This document shows, in pieces, positions 16,129 to 24,631 of a stretch of DNA of 25,828 nucleotides. The notes under the pieces are model-generated. The model searched no databases, was not told where the DNA came from, and saw nothing but the letters and a program-made list of their open reading frames with translations. The stretch's first letter is position 1; each line of letters starts with the position of its first letter. The DNA lies in NCBI GenBank assembly GCA_002292265.1, contig DBBQ01000018.1, positions 35,226 through 61,053 of the forward strand, written 5' to 3'. The DNA is from Flavobacteriaceae bacterium UBA980. Lineage in GTDB: Bacteria > Bacteroidota > Bacteroidia > Flavobacteriales > Flavobacteriaceae. A program made the translations under genes and the position numbers.

Positions 16129-16439
16129 GACTGTTCTTCGATTAATTGAAGCTCGGTTCGAAAGAAAAGAATGTGGTTACCAAATTTTTCTTCTCCCGCT
16201 TTTCTCAGGAATTGGGCTTCGTTTTCGATGTATTGTTTTAAAATTTCTTGACTGATGCAGTGGTACTGAACGGCATAGCTTGTCCCTCCTTGGTCCTGTT
16301 CGTTGACTACCTTAAAGATTTTCGCGGACTTAAATTTTTTCGTTGCTAACATTTCTGGCAAGTGTATTTCTCGCATCCACTCCACCCACGCATCTTCAAT
16401 GGAAGGCTCTACATGAGTGGTGACATTGTAAATTACCAT
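16125..16439 (-). CDS. DUF4286 family protein
   Basis: A 104-residue small soluble protein. MVIYNVTTHVEPSIEDAWVEWM and the HLPEMLATKKFKSAKIFKV segment match the DUF4286 family, common in Bacteroidota, with a dimeric alpha-beta barrel-like look (strand-helix-strand pattern around conserved W and H). I know of no assigned function. I chose ATG at 16439; a GTG at 16496 would add 19 residues that lie inside serS. It is placed 1 bp after the serS stop and overlaps ksgA by 4 bp, so it is locked between two translation-related genes; a role in translation or ribosome maturation is only an inference from position. Confidence 0.82.
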   Translation of the reverse strand: MVIYNVTTHVEPSIEDAWVEWMREIHLPEMLATKKFKSAKIFKVVNEQDQGGTSYAVQYHCISQEILKQYIENEAQFLRKAGEEKFGNHILFFRTELQLIEEQS

Positions 16440-16440
16440 C

Positions 16441-17712
16441 TTATTGAATTCGATCAAAACCCGTAAAAGGAACCAATGCTTTAGGAACCTTAACACCCTC
16501 CGGAGTTTGACAATTTTCGAGAAGGCCCGCTAGTACTCTTGGAAGTGCTAGGGAGCTTCCGTTCAAGGTATGGACACTTTGCTTTTTTCCTTCTTTGTCT
16601 TTGTAGCGCAACTGGAGACGTTCTGCCTGAAAGCTATCGAACGTAGAGACCGAACTGATTTCTAACCATCGTTTTTGGGCAGTAGAATACACCTCAAAAT
16701 CATAGGTCAAAGCCGCAGTAAACCCAAGATCTCCACCGCAAAGTCTGAGGATACGATAGGGAAGTTCCAATTCATTTAAAATAGATTTGACGTGTACGAC
16801 CATGCCCTCTAGTGCAGCCATAGCGTTCTTTGGCTCCTCGATACGTACTATTTCTACTTTGTCAAATTGGTGCAAACGGTTTAGGCCGCGTACGTGAGCC
16901 CCGTAGCTACCGGCTTCTCTCCTGAAACAAGGAGTGTATCCCGTCATTGCAATGGGAAGGTCTGCTTCATTGAGCAGGCTGTTTCTGTAGAGGTTCGTAA
17001 GAGGGACTTCCGCTGTAGGAATTAAATACAAATTGTCATTTTGGACGTGGTACATTTGGCCCTCTTTGTCTGGAAGTTGTCCCGTGCCAAAACCAGAAGC
17101 TTCGTTTACAAGGTGAGGCACTTGAATTTCTTTATAGCCTGCAGCGGTATTGCGATCTAAAAAATAGTTGATCAACCCCCGCTGTAGTCGAGCGCCTTTT
17201 CCTTTGTAAACAGGAAAGCCTGCACCCGTTATTTTTGTTCCCAATTCAAAATCGATCAGGTCGTATTTGCTAGCCAGCTCCCAGTGGGGAAGTGCTTCTC
17301 CGTCCAGTTCTGGAATGCTTCCCGCTCTAAAAATTTCTTCATTATCTTCTTCCGTGCTGCCCGCCGGGACACTTTCGTGTGGCTGGTTGGGTACCAAAGT
17401 TCTCAATTCGAACAAACGTTGGGTAGTCTCTTGGAGTTCCTCTTGAAGCTTTTTAGTATGCCCTTTAGATGCTGCACTTTTTTCTTTCAGTTCATTGGCT
17501 TTTTCGATTTCTCCAGATTTAAAAAGCGTACCAACTTCTTTGGCCATTTGGTTTGAAGTTGCCAAATGCGCATCCAGCTCCGTTTGCTTACTTCTTCTCT
17601 CTTGGTCTAGTAGGATGATTTGATCAATTACTTCTGGCGTTTTAAAACCTCTTTTCTCGAGACCTTTGAGAAGGGTGTCTTTGTGCGCTCTTATGTACTG
17701 CAATGCAAGCAT
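16441..17712 (-). CDS. serS: Seryl-tRNA synthetase
   Basis: SerRS charges tRNA-Ser and tRNA-Sec. The 423 residues begin MLALQYIRAHKDTLLKGLEKRG, the normal start of the N-terminal coiled-coil tRNA-binding arm (about 1-110). The class II catalytic core follows: TAEVPLTNLYRNSL, motif 2 in FRREAGSYGAHVRGLNRLHQF, and motif 3 in LALPRVLAGLLENCQ. I use the ATG at 17712. A TTG at 17730 would extend by six residues, but it lies inside a -7 box. This is the first gene of the serS-DUF4286-ksgA-mgtE-dehydrogenase operon. Loops and length are standard; nothing is missing. Confidence 0.97.
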   Translation of the reverse strand: MLALQYIRAHKDTLLKGLEKRGFKTPEVIDQIILLDQERRSKQTELDAHLATSNQMAKEVGTLFKSGEIEKANELKEKSAASKGHTKKLQEELQETTQRLFELRTLVPNQPHESVPAGSTEEDNEEIFRAGSIPELDGEALPHWELASKYDLIDFELGTKITGAGFPVYKGKGARLQRGLINYFLDRNTAAGYKEIQVPHLVNEASGFGTGQLPDKEGQMYHVQNDNLYLIPTAEVPLTNLYRNSLLNEADLPIAMTGYTPCFRREAGSYGAHVRGLNRLHQFDKVEIVRIEEPKNAMAALEGMVVHVKSILNELELPYRILRLCGGDLGFTAALTYDFEVYSTAQKRWLEISSVSTFDSFQAERLQLRYKDKEGKKQSVHTLNGSSLALPRVLAGLLENCQTPEGVKVPKALVPFTGFDRIQ

Positions 17713-17727
17713 GGAAATTCTTTTGTG

Positions 17728-17735
17728 CAAAAATA
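17728..17735 (-). promoter_or_regulatory. Candidate -7 box for the serS operon
   Basis: The minus strand reads TATTTTTG (perfect TAnnTTTG) in the 37 bp between ribF and serS. The start point would be near 17721, about 9 nt before the serS ATG. It implies that the serS operon is transcribed separately from ribF and argues against the upstream TTG start. No clear -33 element is seen. Confidence 0.45.
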
Positions 17736-17749
17736 AAGTAATTTTACTT

Positions 17750-18682
17750 CTACCCTTGTTCGGCTAGGGTTCTTTTGCAAATTTCTTGATCTTTTTTAAG
17801 CTGACTTTTGAGTTCTTCTAAGGAATTAAACTTGATTTCATCGCGTGTTTTTTTAAGAAAAAACACCTGTAGCTTTTGATCGTAAAGGGTTTGTTCAAAG
17901 TCAAAGAGATGAACCTCAAGGGTTTGGTGGTTTCCGTTGAGTGTCGGTCGATTTCCAATATTCATCATACCAGAATGCAGTTTTCCCTTGTATTGAACTT
18001 GAACCAAATAGACTCCTCTAGGGGGGATTAGTTTGTAGGTTTCTTTCACATTGAGGTTGGCAGTAGGGAACCCTAAAGTTCTTCCTACTCCCGCTCCTTG
18101 GGTTACTTTTCCATTGAGTTCATAGGGGCGACCCAAGAATTTTTGAACTTTTTCAAAATCACTGGCTCCTATGGCATTTCTAATTTTTGTAGAGCTTACT
18201 GTGATCGAGGCAATGTCTTGAGCGGGGATCATGGTTACTTGGAAGTTGTAGGTTTTTCCATAGCTTATTAAATCCTCTACTGTCGCCTCCCTGTTTTTGC
18301 CAAAACGGTGATCGTACCCAATAAATAACGAGCTAATACCCAATTGATTGACCAAAACGTCACGGGTAAACTCAACAGCACTAAGTTTTGAAAATTCTTT
18401 GGTAAAAGGATGGATGATAAGATTGTCAATTCCCAACTTTCTTAAAAGCTGTTCTTTTTCTGCCAAGGTATCTATAAGTCGGATCGAAGCTTCTTTTTGC
18501 AACACCATTCTAGGATGTGGAAAAAAGGTCAATAAATTGGCTTGCAGTTTTTGATCCCTCGCTTTTTTGACGAGTTTCTGAATGATTTTTTGATGCCCTA
18601 AATGAACCCCGTCGAAGGTGCCTATGGTGAGAATTGACTTCGAAGTGAAGACGTAGTTTTCAATTCCGTGGACGACATTCAT
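17750..18682 (-). CDS. ribF: Bifunctional riboflavin kinase/FAD synthetase
   Basis: RibF makes FMN from riboflavin and then FAD from FMN. The 310 residues have an N-terminal FAD synthetase (nucleotidyltransferase) domain with the GTFDGVHLGHQ motif (about 21-31), FIGYDHRFGKNREA and the ISSTKIR-type VSSTKIRNAI block. The C-terminal riboflavin kinase domain contains GAGVGRTLGFPTANLNV and GMMNIGNRPTLNG. I start at ATG 18682 (MNVVHGIENY). The frame is open for another 98 codons upstream, but that part overlaps the divergent metalloprotease gene and has no family similarity. It is the only gene between the divergent promoter region and the serS operon. Confidence 0.96.
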   Translation of the reverse strand: MNVVHGIENYVFTSKSILTIGTFDGVHLGHQKIIQKLVKKARDQKLQANLLTFFPHPRMVLQKEASIRLIDTLAEKEQLLRKLGIDNLIIHPFTKEFSKLSAVEFTRDVLVNQLGISSLFIGYDHRFGKNREATVEDLISYGKTYNFQVTMIPAQDIASITVSSTKIRNAIGASDFEKVQKFLGRPYELNGKVTQGAGVGRTLGFPTANLNVKETYKLIPPRGVYLVQVQYKGKLHSGMMNIGNRPTLNGNHQTLEVHLFDFEQTLYDQKLQVFFLKKTRDEIKFNSLEELKSQLKKDQEICKRTLAEQG

Positions 18683-18780
18683 AGGGTAAAAAAAGACTTT
18701 ATTAGCAAAGTATAAAAGTACGTTAATATCATTTATAGTAGTATAAGATTGTTTATTTTTAGCCAAGACTTGTATCTCTA

Positions 18781-21700
18781 GTGCTGAAAAACAAAGAAAA
18801 TTGCGATTTCCAAAACTCTTGGATTCTAGGAATACTTTTCCTCTTTCTTCCATTGCAACTGCTTTTAGCTCAAGACCGCTGGACACAAGTTTCCAATCCT
18901 GGGCCTCTGTTGAATTCCCTTGAGGTTTTTGGAGAAACTTTTTACAAGGCTCCCAATGGGTTGCTCGAGATTTCAAAAAAAAACGCTACAAATGAAATTA
19001 GACTTCCCAATGAGAAGGGGGAGGAAGAAATTTTTCTATTGTCTCCAGCACCCGTATTGTCCCAATCCCTGAAAGTAAAGTACCCCAGCCTAAAAACGTA
19101 TAAGGGAGTTAGTAAACAAAGACCCAATGTCCGTATACGACTCAGCACTCAGCCAAGTGGAATCAATGCATGGCTCGTACTCCCTACAGGACCTGATTTT
19201 TTTATTCAACCTGTAAAAGGAAAGAAACAGTTACACTACACTTATACAAAATCAAATACAGACAATGCTTCCCCGCTTTTTTGCAAAACAGAAGCAGCGG
19301 TTCAAAAAAAGACTAAGGAAGTATTTTCTTACAAAAATCGGATGTTAAACGATTCACTGCGAACTTTTCGAATTGCAGTAGCAGGTACAGGGGAGTACAC
19401 TGCCTTTTGGGGAGATGATGATGACAGTAACGGTTCGAATACAGAAGATACGCTTGCTGCTGTGGTCAGTACAATAAATCGTATCAATGTCATTTTTGAA
19501 CGAGATCTCAATATTAGATTGGAATTGGTTTCCGATATAAATTTACTTTACGAAGATTCAAATACGGATCCTTTTGTTAGTGATTTTAGTTCTGAACTCC
19601 AAGAAACCTTGGACAATGTTGTAGGAGATGAAGCCTATGATGTGGGGCATCTTTTTGATTTTGGAGAGCCAGATGGAGATGCAGGTTGTATCGGTTGTGT
19701 GTGTACTTCAGGACAAAAAGGACAGGGGTATTCCATCCACCCCTTTCGCGATATTTATGGAGGAGAATACCGCAACGATTATTTTGATTTGGATTACGCT
19801 GGGCATGAGATTGGACATCAATTTGGTGCCTACCATACCTTTTCTCACCAAACTGAAGGGACAGGGGTAAATGCGGAACCGGGGAGTGGTTCTACCATCA
19901 TGGGATATGCCGGGATTACAGGACCAGATGACCTTCAAGAACACGGAGACGCCTACTTTCATTTTTACAGTATTAAAACTATTTCTGAATTTGTGGCAAC
20001 GCTATCTTGTGGAAGTGCCGAAGCCGTAGCAATAGAACCTTTTAGTATCGATGCTGGTCCCGATTTTTTTATTCCCGTAGGGACTCCATTTGAATTGACG
20101 GTAGACCCCGTAGAAGGAGAGGATGATTTTACCTATTGTTGGGAACAATTAGACAGCGATCAAATACGCTCGAGTAATTTCGGCCCTTTCAATGGAACAG
20201 GAGCATTAGCGCGCTCACTTCCACCTAGTTCAACTCCTTCCCGATCGATCCCTAACTTAGAACGTGTTTTAAGCAATCAGTTAACTCAGGAAAACCCAAG
20301 AATAAACGATGCCTGGGAAACGGTTCCTTTGGTGGGAAGAGCCATGCGATGGGGACTGACAGTCCGAAAGCAAGCCTCAACTTTTACTCAAGTAGCTCAA
20401 GACGAAATGGAAATCAATGTTGTTGATAGCGCAGGACCTTTTACCATCACCTCGCAGAATGAGCCAAATACTGTACTTCAAGGAGGATCCCTTGAACCCA
20501 TTACTTGGAATGTTGCCCAAACGGATCAAAGTCCCATTGGGGTAAGTGAAGTGAGTATTCTTTTGTCTACAGATGGAGGAATGACCTTTCCCATTACTTT
20601 GGCGTATGGAATTCCCAACAGCGGAACTGCTCAAGTTTTAATTCCTAACGAGATAAATACAACAGCGGGAAGAATAAAAATCAAACCGAAAAACGGAATC
20701 TTTTTTGCGATTAATTCGGTTGACTTTAGCATCGAATCCCGTGATTTGGTTTTAACCTTTGATGCCTTTAAAAAAGAAAATTGTGAACAAAATACATTGC
20801 AGTTTTCGTTTGATATTCAACGCTCAACAGGCTTTGATACGAATTTTAGTTTGCAGATTAATTCACTGCCTTCCAATGTCAGTGTACAATTTTCAAAAAC
20901 AGTATATACGACCTCAGATTCCTCAGGGTTTTTTACGCTCAGAGGACTTTCACGTTTGACCCCAGCTGATTATGAATTAGTTCTAGAGGCCCTGTTTGAA
21001 GGGACCTCAGAAAACTTCTCTTTTATACTACAACAGCGTACGGATGCTCTTTCTGAACCGATTCTCTTACAGCCCCAAAAGGATGCAGTCGAGGTTAGTA
21101 TTAATCCTCTCCTGCAATGGGAGTCTAACCCAAACGTGGATCGGTCACGAGTACAATTTGCCACAGATTCGGAATTTCAAACCTTAGTTGTAGATACCTT
21201 GATCCTCGCTTCACAATTCCAGCTGAATAACTTGGAGTCTAAACAACTGTATTACTGGCGTGTGCAACAACAAAATAACTGTGACTCCTCTGTATTTTCA
21301 AATTTTAATTCCTTTGAAACCAGTCCTATTACGTGTAAAACTCAGCGTTCGGAAAGTTTGCCCAAAGACCTTAATGATGCTACGGACAATCGGAAAGGAG
21401 AGATCTCAGCCACGGTTACTATCAGTTTTGATGCGCCTATTTTGGATTTAGATGTTTTAATCGATTTAGAACACACCTGGGTTGAAGATCTGGTACTTTA
21501 TTTAGAAACACCTCTTGGAGAACGCTATTTATTAAGTAGTTCTTTGGGAGATTCTGGAGATGACTATATGCAAACGCTCTTTGATCAAGAAGCTGGTGAA
21601 GCCATAGTCAGCGCTTCACCTCCCTTCACCGGAAGTTTTTCTCCGATACAAGATTTAAGTCCACTATATGGAACTTCCTCTCTGGGGATATGGAAGCTTA

Positions 21701-22611
21701 TTGTTATTGATCAATACACAGACGATACAGGAAGCTTACTTCAGTTCGATCTTCAGCTTTGTGTAGAAGGGACTATAGAGCCCAATGCAGACAGTGATTC
21801 CATTCCGGATGCGGAGGACAATTGTCCCTTGATTTCTAATGAAGACCAAGCAGATAGTGACAACAATGAAATTGGGGATCTCTGCGATCTTTTCTCTGTT
21901 CAAAACCTTCGCTTGAGTAAGAAAGACGCCACCTGTCCAGACAATGCTAACGGTTCCTTTACTTTCAATGCACGTGCAGATTTCCCCTACCGTGCAGAAA
22001 TAAGAGGGCCAAGTGGTTTTATAAGGGAAGTTAATTTTACTAATTCGGGACGCACGCTGAACAACTTAGCTGCTGGGGACTATGAAATTTGTATCTATTC
22101 AGATCAATTTCCTGATTTTGAATATTGCTATGAAACTGCCATCACGGCTCCAGACCGACTGGTTGTTCAGACATTATACGATCCTTCTTTAACCCAATTA
22201 GTTCTAAACCTAGAGGGAAGTGATACTTTTACTATAACCCTCAATGGGAATTCCTTTGAGGTGGTTGGAAAGAATTCTGTCGAATTGCCATTGACCCAAA
22301 AAGTCAATCGACTACAAGTAAAAACAAATCAAATTTGCCAAGGAGTTTTTGAAGAATGGATAAATTTGGATAACCAAGCCCAAGTTTTCCCTAATCCCGT
22401 AATTGACGATGCACGTCTTATTCTACCCCAAGGAGTCCGTGCGGATCTTTATTTACTAAACGCTACGGGGCTCGTGTTTTGGACTGAAAAAAACCTGTCG
22501 AGTACTGCTACCGAGATTTTTATTCCGATGGGTCAACTCCCCCGAGGATGGTATGTGTTGCAAATTGATTATGGAAGCTATATCGAGACTAGAAAATTGT
22601 TAAAAGAATGA
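18781..22611 (+). CDS. Secreted reprolysin-like zinc metalloprotease with T9SS sorting domain
   Basis: A 1276-residue secreted multidomain protease. Signal peptide: residues 1-30, ending LLLAQ. A propeptide-like region (about 31-190) precedes a metzincin catalytic domain with HEIGHQFGAYH (zinc ligands His342, His346, His352; Glu343) and a Met-turn STIMGYAG (Met374). There follow a WNV...LLSTDGGMTFPI segment common in Bacteroidota metalloproteases (about 480-655), an fn3-like domain (about 756-846), a P-domain (proprotein convertase type, about 855-995), a thrombospondin-3-type calcium repeat (about 1003-1035), a SprB-like segment, and a T9SS type A sorting domain from VFPNPVIDD (1202) to the end. 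The start is GTG at 18781; no ATG precedes the signal peptide. Export across the outer membrane by T9SS with C-terminal cleavage is expected. Substrate unknown. It overlaps the lipoprotein gene by ATGA. Confidence 0.92.
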   Translation: MLKNKENCDFQNSWILGILFLFLPLQLLLAQDRWTQVSNPGPLLNSLEVFGETFYKAPNGLLEISKKNATNEIRLPNEKGEEEIFLLSPAPVLSQSLKVKYPSLKTYKGVSKQRPNVRIRLSTQPSGINAWLVLPTGPDFFIQPVKGKKQLHYTYTKSNTDNASPLFCKTEAAVQKKTKEVFSYKNRMLNDSLRTFRIAVAGTGEYTAFWGDDDDSNGSNTEDTLAAVVSTINRINVIFERDLNIRLELVSDINLLYEDSNTDPFVSDFSSELQETLDNVVGDEAYDVGHLFDFGEPDGDAGCIGCVCTSGQKGQGYSIHPFRDIYGGEYRNDYFDLDYAGHEIGHQFGAYHTFSHQTEGTGVNAEPGSGSTIMGYAGITGPDDLQEHGDAYFHFYSIKTISEFVATLSCGSAEAVAIEPFSIDAGPDFFIPVGTPFELTVDPVEGEDDFTYCWEQLDSDQIRSSNFGPFNGTGALARSLPPSSTPSRSIPNLERVLSNQLTQENPRINDAWETVPLVGRAMRWGLTVRKQASTFTQVAQDEMEINVVDSAGPFTITSQNEPNTVLQGGSLEPITWNVAQTDQSPIGVSEVSILLSTDGGMTFPITLAYGIPNSGTAQVLIPNEINTTAGRIKIKPKNGIFFAINSVDFSIESRDLVLTFDAFKKENCEQNTLQFSFDIQRSTGFDTNFSLQINSLPSNVSVQFSKTVYTTSDSSGFFTLRGLSRLTPADYELVLEALFEGTSENFSFILQQRTDALSEPILLQPQKDAVEVSINPLLQWESNPNVDRSRVQFATDSEFQTLVVDTLILASQFQLNNLESKQLYYWRVQQQNNCDSSVFSNFNSFETSPITCKTQRSESLPKDLNDATDNRKGEISATVTISFDAPILDLDVLIDLEHTWVEDLVLYLETPLGERYLLSSSLGDSGDDYMQTLFDQEAGEAIVSASPPFTGSFSPIQDLSPLYGTSSLGIWKLIVIDQYTDDTGSLLQFDLQLCVEGTIEPNADSDSIPDAEDNCPLISNEDQADSDNNEIGDLCDLFSVQNLRLSKKDATCPDNANGSFTFNARADFPYRAEIRGPSGFIREVNFTNSGRTLNNLAAGDYEICIYSDQFPDFEYCYETAITAPDRLVVQTLYDPSLTQLVLNLEGSDTFTITLNGNSFEVVGKNSVELPLTQKVNRLQVKTNQICQGVFEEWINLDNQAQVFPNPVIDDARLILPQGVRADLYLLNATGLVFWTEKNLSSTATEIFIPMGQLPRGWYVLQIDYGSYIETRKLLKE

Positions 22612-23282
22612 AAAACTGGAAACTTTTCGTGTTGCTTTTGCTCGAGAGTTGTGGTCCAGATCCCATTCCAGATCCTGAACCAGTAAATTTGGTGGCTCCT
22701 CAAAACTTAAATAGCTGTACCACGGCATCTCGGATTAACGAAAGTCTAAGTCAGGTGAATTTTCAGTGGACAGCGGCTTTACATGCAGATAATTACGAGC
22801 TTGTTGTTCAAAATGCACTTACCCGAGAACGATTTGATACGAGTACCTCTTTACAAAACGCTTCTTTGACCTTGCCCAGCGGTGCACCCTATCTCTGGTT
22901 TGTTCGATCAAAATCTACTCTTACCCCGATTGAGACAGACAGTTCGACCTGGCAATTTTACCTTGAGGGAAGTACATCAGCAACTCACTTTCCTTTTCCT
23001 GCTCTACTCCAATCACCTGAGGACGAATCTGAAATTGTTTTGAGCGCTCAAGGAACCTTTCAATTTGAGTGGGAAGGGAACGATTTGGACAACGATATCG
23101 TTTCTTATGATTTGTATTTGAGTACAGATCCTGATGAATTTGCTTTGGTAAAAGATGGAATTACAAGCTCTCAAACTCTTTTGGAATTAAACTCAAACAC
23201 CTTGTATTATTGGCAAGTTGCAACCCGAGACGAAAATCAAAATCAGTCGTTTTCAGGAGTTTTCAGTTTCCAAACGGAATAA
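22608..23282 (+). CDS. Fibronectin type III-like lipoprotein
   Basis: A 224-residue predicted lipoprotein. MKNWKLFVLLLLESC is a short signal peptide with a lipobox-like LESC, and Cys15 is the lipidation site; GPDPIPDPEP follows as a flexible linker. Two fn3-like beta-sandwich domains are visible (about 29-120 and 128-224). The second has the pattern SPEDESEIV...FQFEWEG...YDLYLSTD...LYYWQVATRD, closely resembling the fn3-like domain of the preceding protease. No catalytic motif is seen. ATG at 22608 overlaps the protease TGA, so the two are translationally coupled and probably act together at the cell surface or periplasm. It may anchor or present the protease or bind the same substrate (inference). 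The 3' end converges with pth, with 4 bp between them. Confidence 0.82.
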   Translation: MKNWKLFVLLLLESCGPDPIPDPEPVNLVAPQNLNSCTTASRINESLSQVNFQWTAALHADNYELVVQNALTRERFDTSTSLQNASLTLPSGAPYLWFVRSKSTLTPIETDSSTWQFYLEGSTSATHFPFPALLQSPEDESEIVLSAQGTFQFEWEGNDLDNDIVSYDLYLSTDPDEFALVKDGITSSQTLLELNSNTLYYWQVATRDENQNQSFSGVFSFQTE

Positions 23283-23286
23283 GGAT

Positions 23287-23901
23287 TTATTTTCTATTAA
23301 ACTGATTCATGGTGTTTTGAATTCCTTGGAGGCCAAAGCTAATAAGTGCCTCAGTACAAAGGTCGAGCCGTTCTGGGAGGGCTTCTTGTTCATTTATGTC
23401 CCAAGGATCTAACACAAATTTTACTTGATCAAAGGCTTTTTTTTCCTGCCCAATGCCGAAGCGCAGTCGAGCGTAATTTGGGGTGTTTAGTTGCGATTCG
23501 ATGTCCTTTAAACCGTTGTGACCTGCAGGGCTCCCTTTGGCTTTTAATCGGATCGTTCCAAAAGGGAGGTGTAGCTCATCCGTCAGGACGAGAATATTTT
23601 CTAAAGCAATATTTTCTTTCAGTGCCCAATGGCGCACTGCTTTTCCACTGCGGTTCATAAACGTGGTGGGCTTAATTAAAAGAAATTGTCTTCCTTTTTT
23701 CTGAACTGTGGTATGCTGGGCCAGTTTTTTTGTTTCCCAAAGCAATTCATTTTTTTCTGCAAGACGGTCAAGGATTTGAAACCCTACATTATGACGAGTG
23801 TTTTCATACTCCAAACCCACATTTCCCAAACCTACAATTAAATATTTTTTCATGTCTAAGGGAGTCGTTTTCTTTTTAAATAACCCGCTGAAAATTTGCA
23901 T
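23287..23901 (-). CDS. pth: Peptidyl-tRNA hydrolase
   Basis: Pth cleaves peptidyl-tRNA dropped by stalled ribosomes and recycles tRNA. The core starts MKKYLIVGLGNVGLEYENTRHNVGF, with the catalytic His in TRHN, the substrate-binding Asn in GLGN, FMNRSGKAV, the catalytic Asp in LVLTDELHLPFG, GSPAGHNGLKDIE and RLRFGIG. All active-site blocks are intact. The ATG at 23901 gives 204 residues with a 16-residue basic extension (MQIFSGLFKKKTTPLD). The ATG at 23853 gives 188 residues. I recall similar extensions in other Bacteroidota and keep the longer form, with moderate certainty. It follows rplY by 65 bp with a terminator hairpin in between. Confidence 0.93.
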   Translation of the reverse strand: MQIFSGLFKKKTTPLDMKKYLIVGLGNVGLEYENTRHNVGFQILDRLAEKNELLWETKKLAQHTTVQKKGRQFLLIKPTTFMNRSGKAVRHWALKENIALENILVLTDELHLPFGTIRLKAKGSPAGHNGLKDIESQLNTPNYARLRFGIGQEKKAFDQVKFVLDPWDINEQEALPERLDLCTEALISFGLQGIQNTMNQFNRK

Positions 23902-23911
23902 AGTCTAAAAT

Positions 23912-23945
23912 AAAAAAAGCATGTGATTAAAGAACCACATGCTTT
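23912..23945 (-). terminator. Intrinsic terminator behind rplY
   Basis: On the minus strand a perfect 10 bp stem AAAGCATGTG / CACATGCTTT (23936-23945 with 23916-23925, loop of 10) is followed by more T residues to 23912. It lies 22 bp after the rplY stop and just before pth, so pth expression probably depends on read-through or its own promoter. Confidence 0.8.
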
Positions 23946-23966
23946 GAAATTTATTAAAGAAAGAAC

Positions 23967-24611
23967 TTAGTCTTTGGCAGGGGCATCTGTTTCTGCTACT
24001 GCACCTTCAGCTCCTTCTGCACCTTCTGCTGTTTCAAGTTCTACTTCATCTTCTATTATTGAAGCTCTTGAAGTACGTACTTGACAAACCACGGTGTTGT
24101 CAGGATGAAGAATAGTATAGGCATCATTTTGCAATTCTGTCGTGTACAGCTTATTTCCCAAATTTAAGCCTGAGATGTCAGCAATGATAAAGTCAGGCAG
24201 GTTGGCAGGTAGTGCTTTGACACGCAGTTTTCTTTTATTGAGTATTAAAACTCCTCCACTTATAAGTACTCCAGGTGCCGCACCTTCTAACTTAACGGGG
24301 ATATTCATGGAGATTTCTTTATCCTCAAAAAGTTGATAGAAGTCCACATGTAAAATTTTGTCTGTTAAGGGATGAAATTGAATGTCTTGAAGGATAGCAT
24401 TTATTTTACTACCGTCTTCTAATACAATTTCTACAGTGTGTGCATTAGGAGTATAGACGAGTTTACTGAAATCAAGTTCCGGTGCTGAAAAATGAAGGGG
24501 TTCCCCTCCACCGTATAACACACAGGGAACTCTGCCAGCATTGCGTAACGCTTTGGTAGCAACCTTGCCTACGCTTTCTCTTTTAGATCCGTTAATGGTA
24601 ATCGATTTCAT
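23967..24611 (-). CDS. rplY: 50S ribosomal protein L25/general stress protein Ctc
   Basis: A 214-residue long-form L25 (Ctc/TL5 type) that binds 5S rRNA. The N-terminal L25 domain (about 1-95) includes [17 protein letters not shown] and [24 protein letters not shown]-terminal beta domain follows (about 100-185, [19 protein letters not shown] and [15 protein letters not shown]). The tail is acidic and Ala/Gly-rich, with short GAEGAEGA repeats, a common low-complexity end. It begins 20 bp after the prs stop and precedes pth, the usual prs-rplY-pth order in Bacteroidota. It ends in a strong terminator. Confidence 0.96.
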   Translation of the reverse strand: MKSITINGSKRESVGKVATKALRNAGRVPCVLYGGGEPLHFSAPELDFSKLVYTPNAHTVEIVLEDGSKINAILQDIQFHPLTDKILHVDFYQLFEDKEISMNIPVKLEGAAPGVLISGGVLILNKRKLRVKALPANLPDFIIADISGLNLGNKLYTTELQNDAYTILHPDNTVVCQVRTSRASIIEDEVELETAEGAEGAEGAVAETDAPAKD

Positions 24612-24631
24612 GATTTTGTTTTTCTAGTTAG

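Noticed and set aside
16440..16496. 19-residue extension of the DUF4286 protein from a GTG
   Set aside because: It lies within serS and lacks family similarity; the ATG at 16439 starts exactly at MVIYNVT.
18683..18976. 98-residue N-terminal extension of RibF
   Set aside because: The frame is open by chance antisense to the metalloprotease gene and includes the intergenic promoter region; RibF proteins start at the MNVVHG-like position.
23346..23660. 104-residue plus-strand ORF inside pth
   Set aside because: Antisense shadow of a clearly recognisable Pth with all catalytic motifs.
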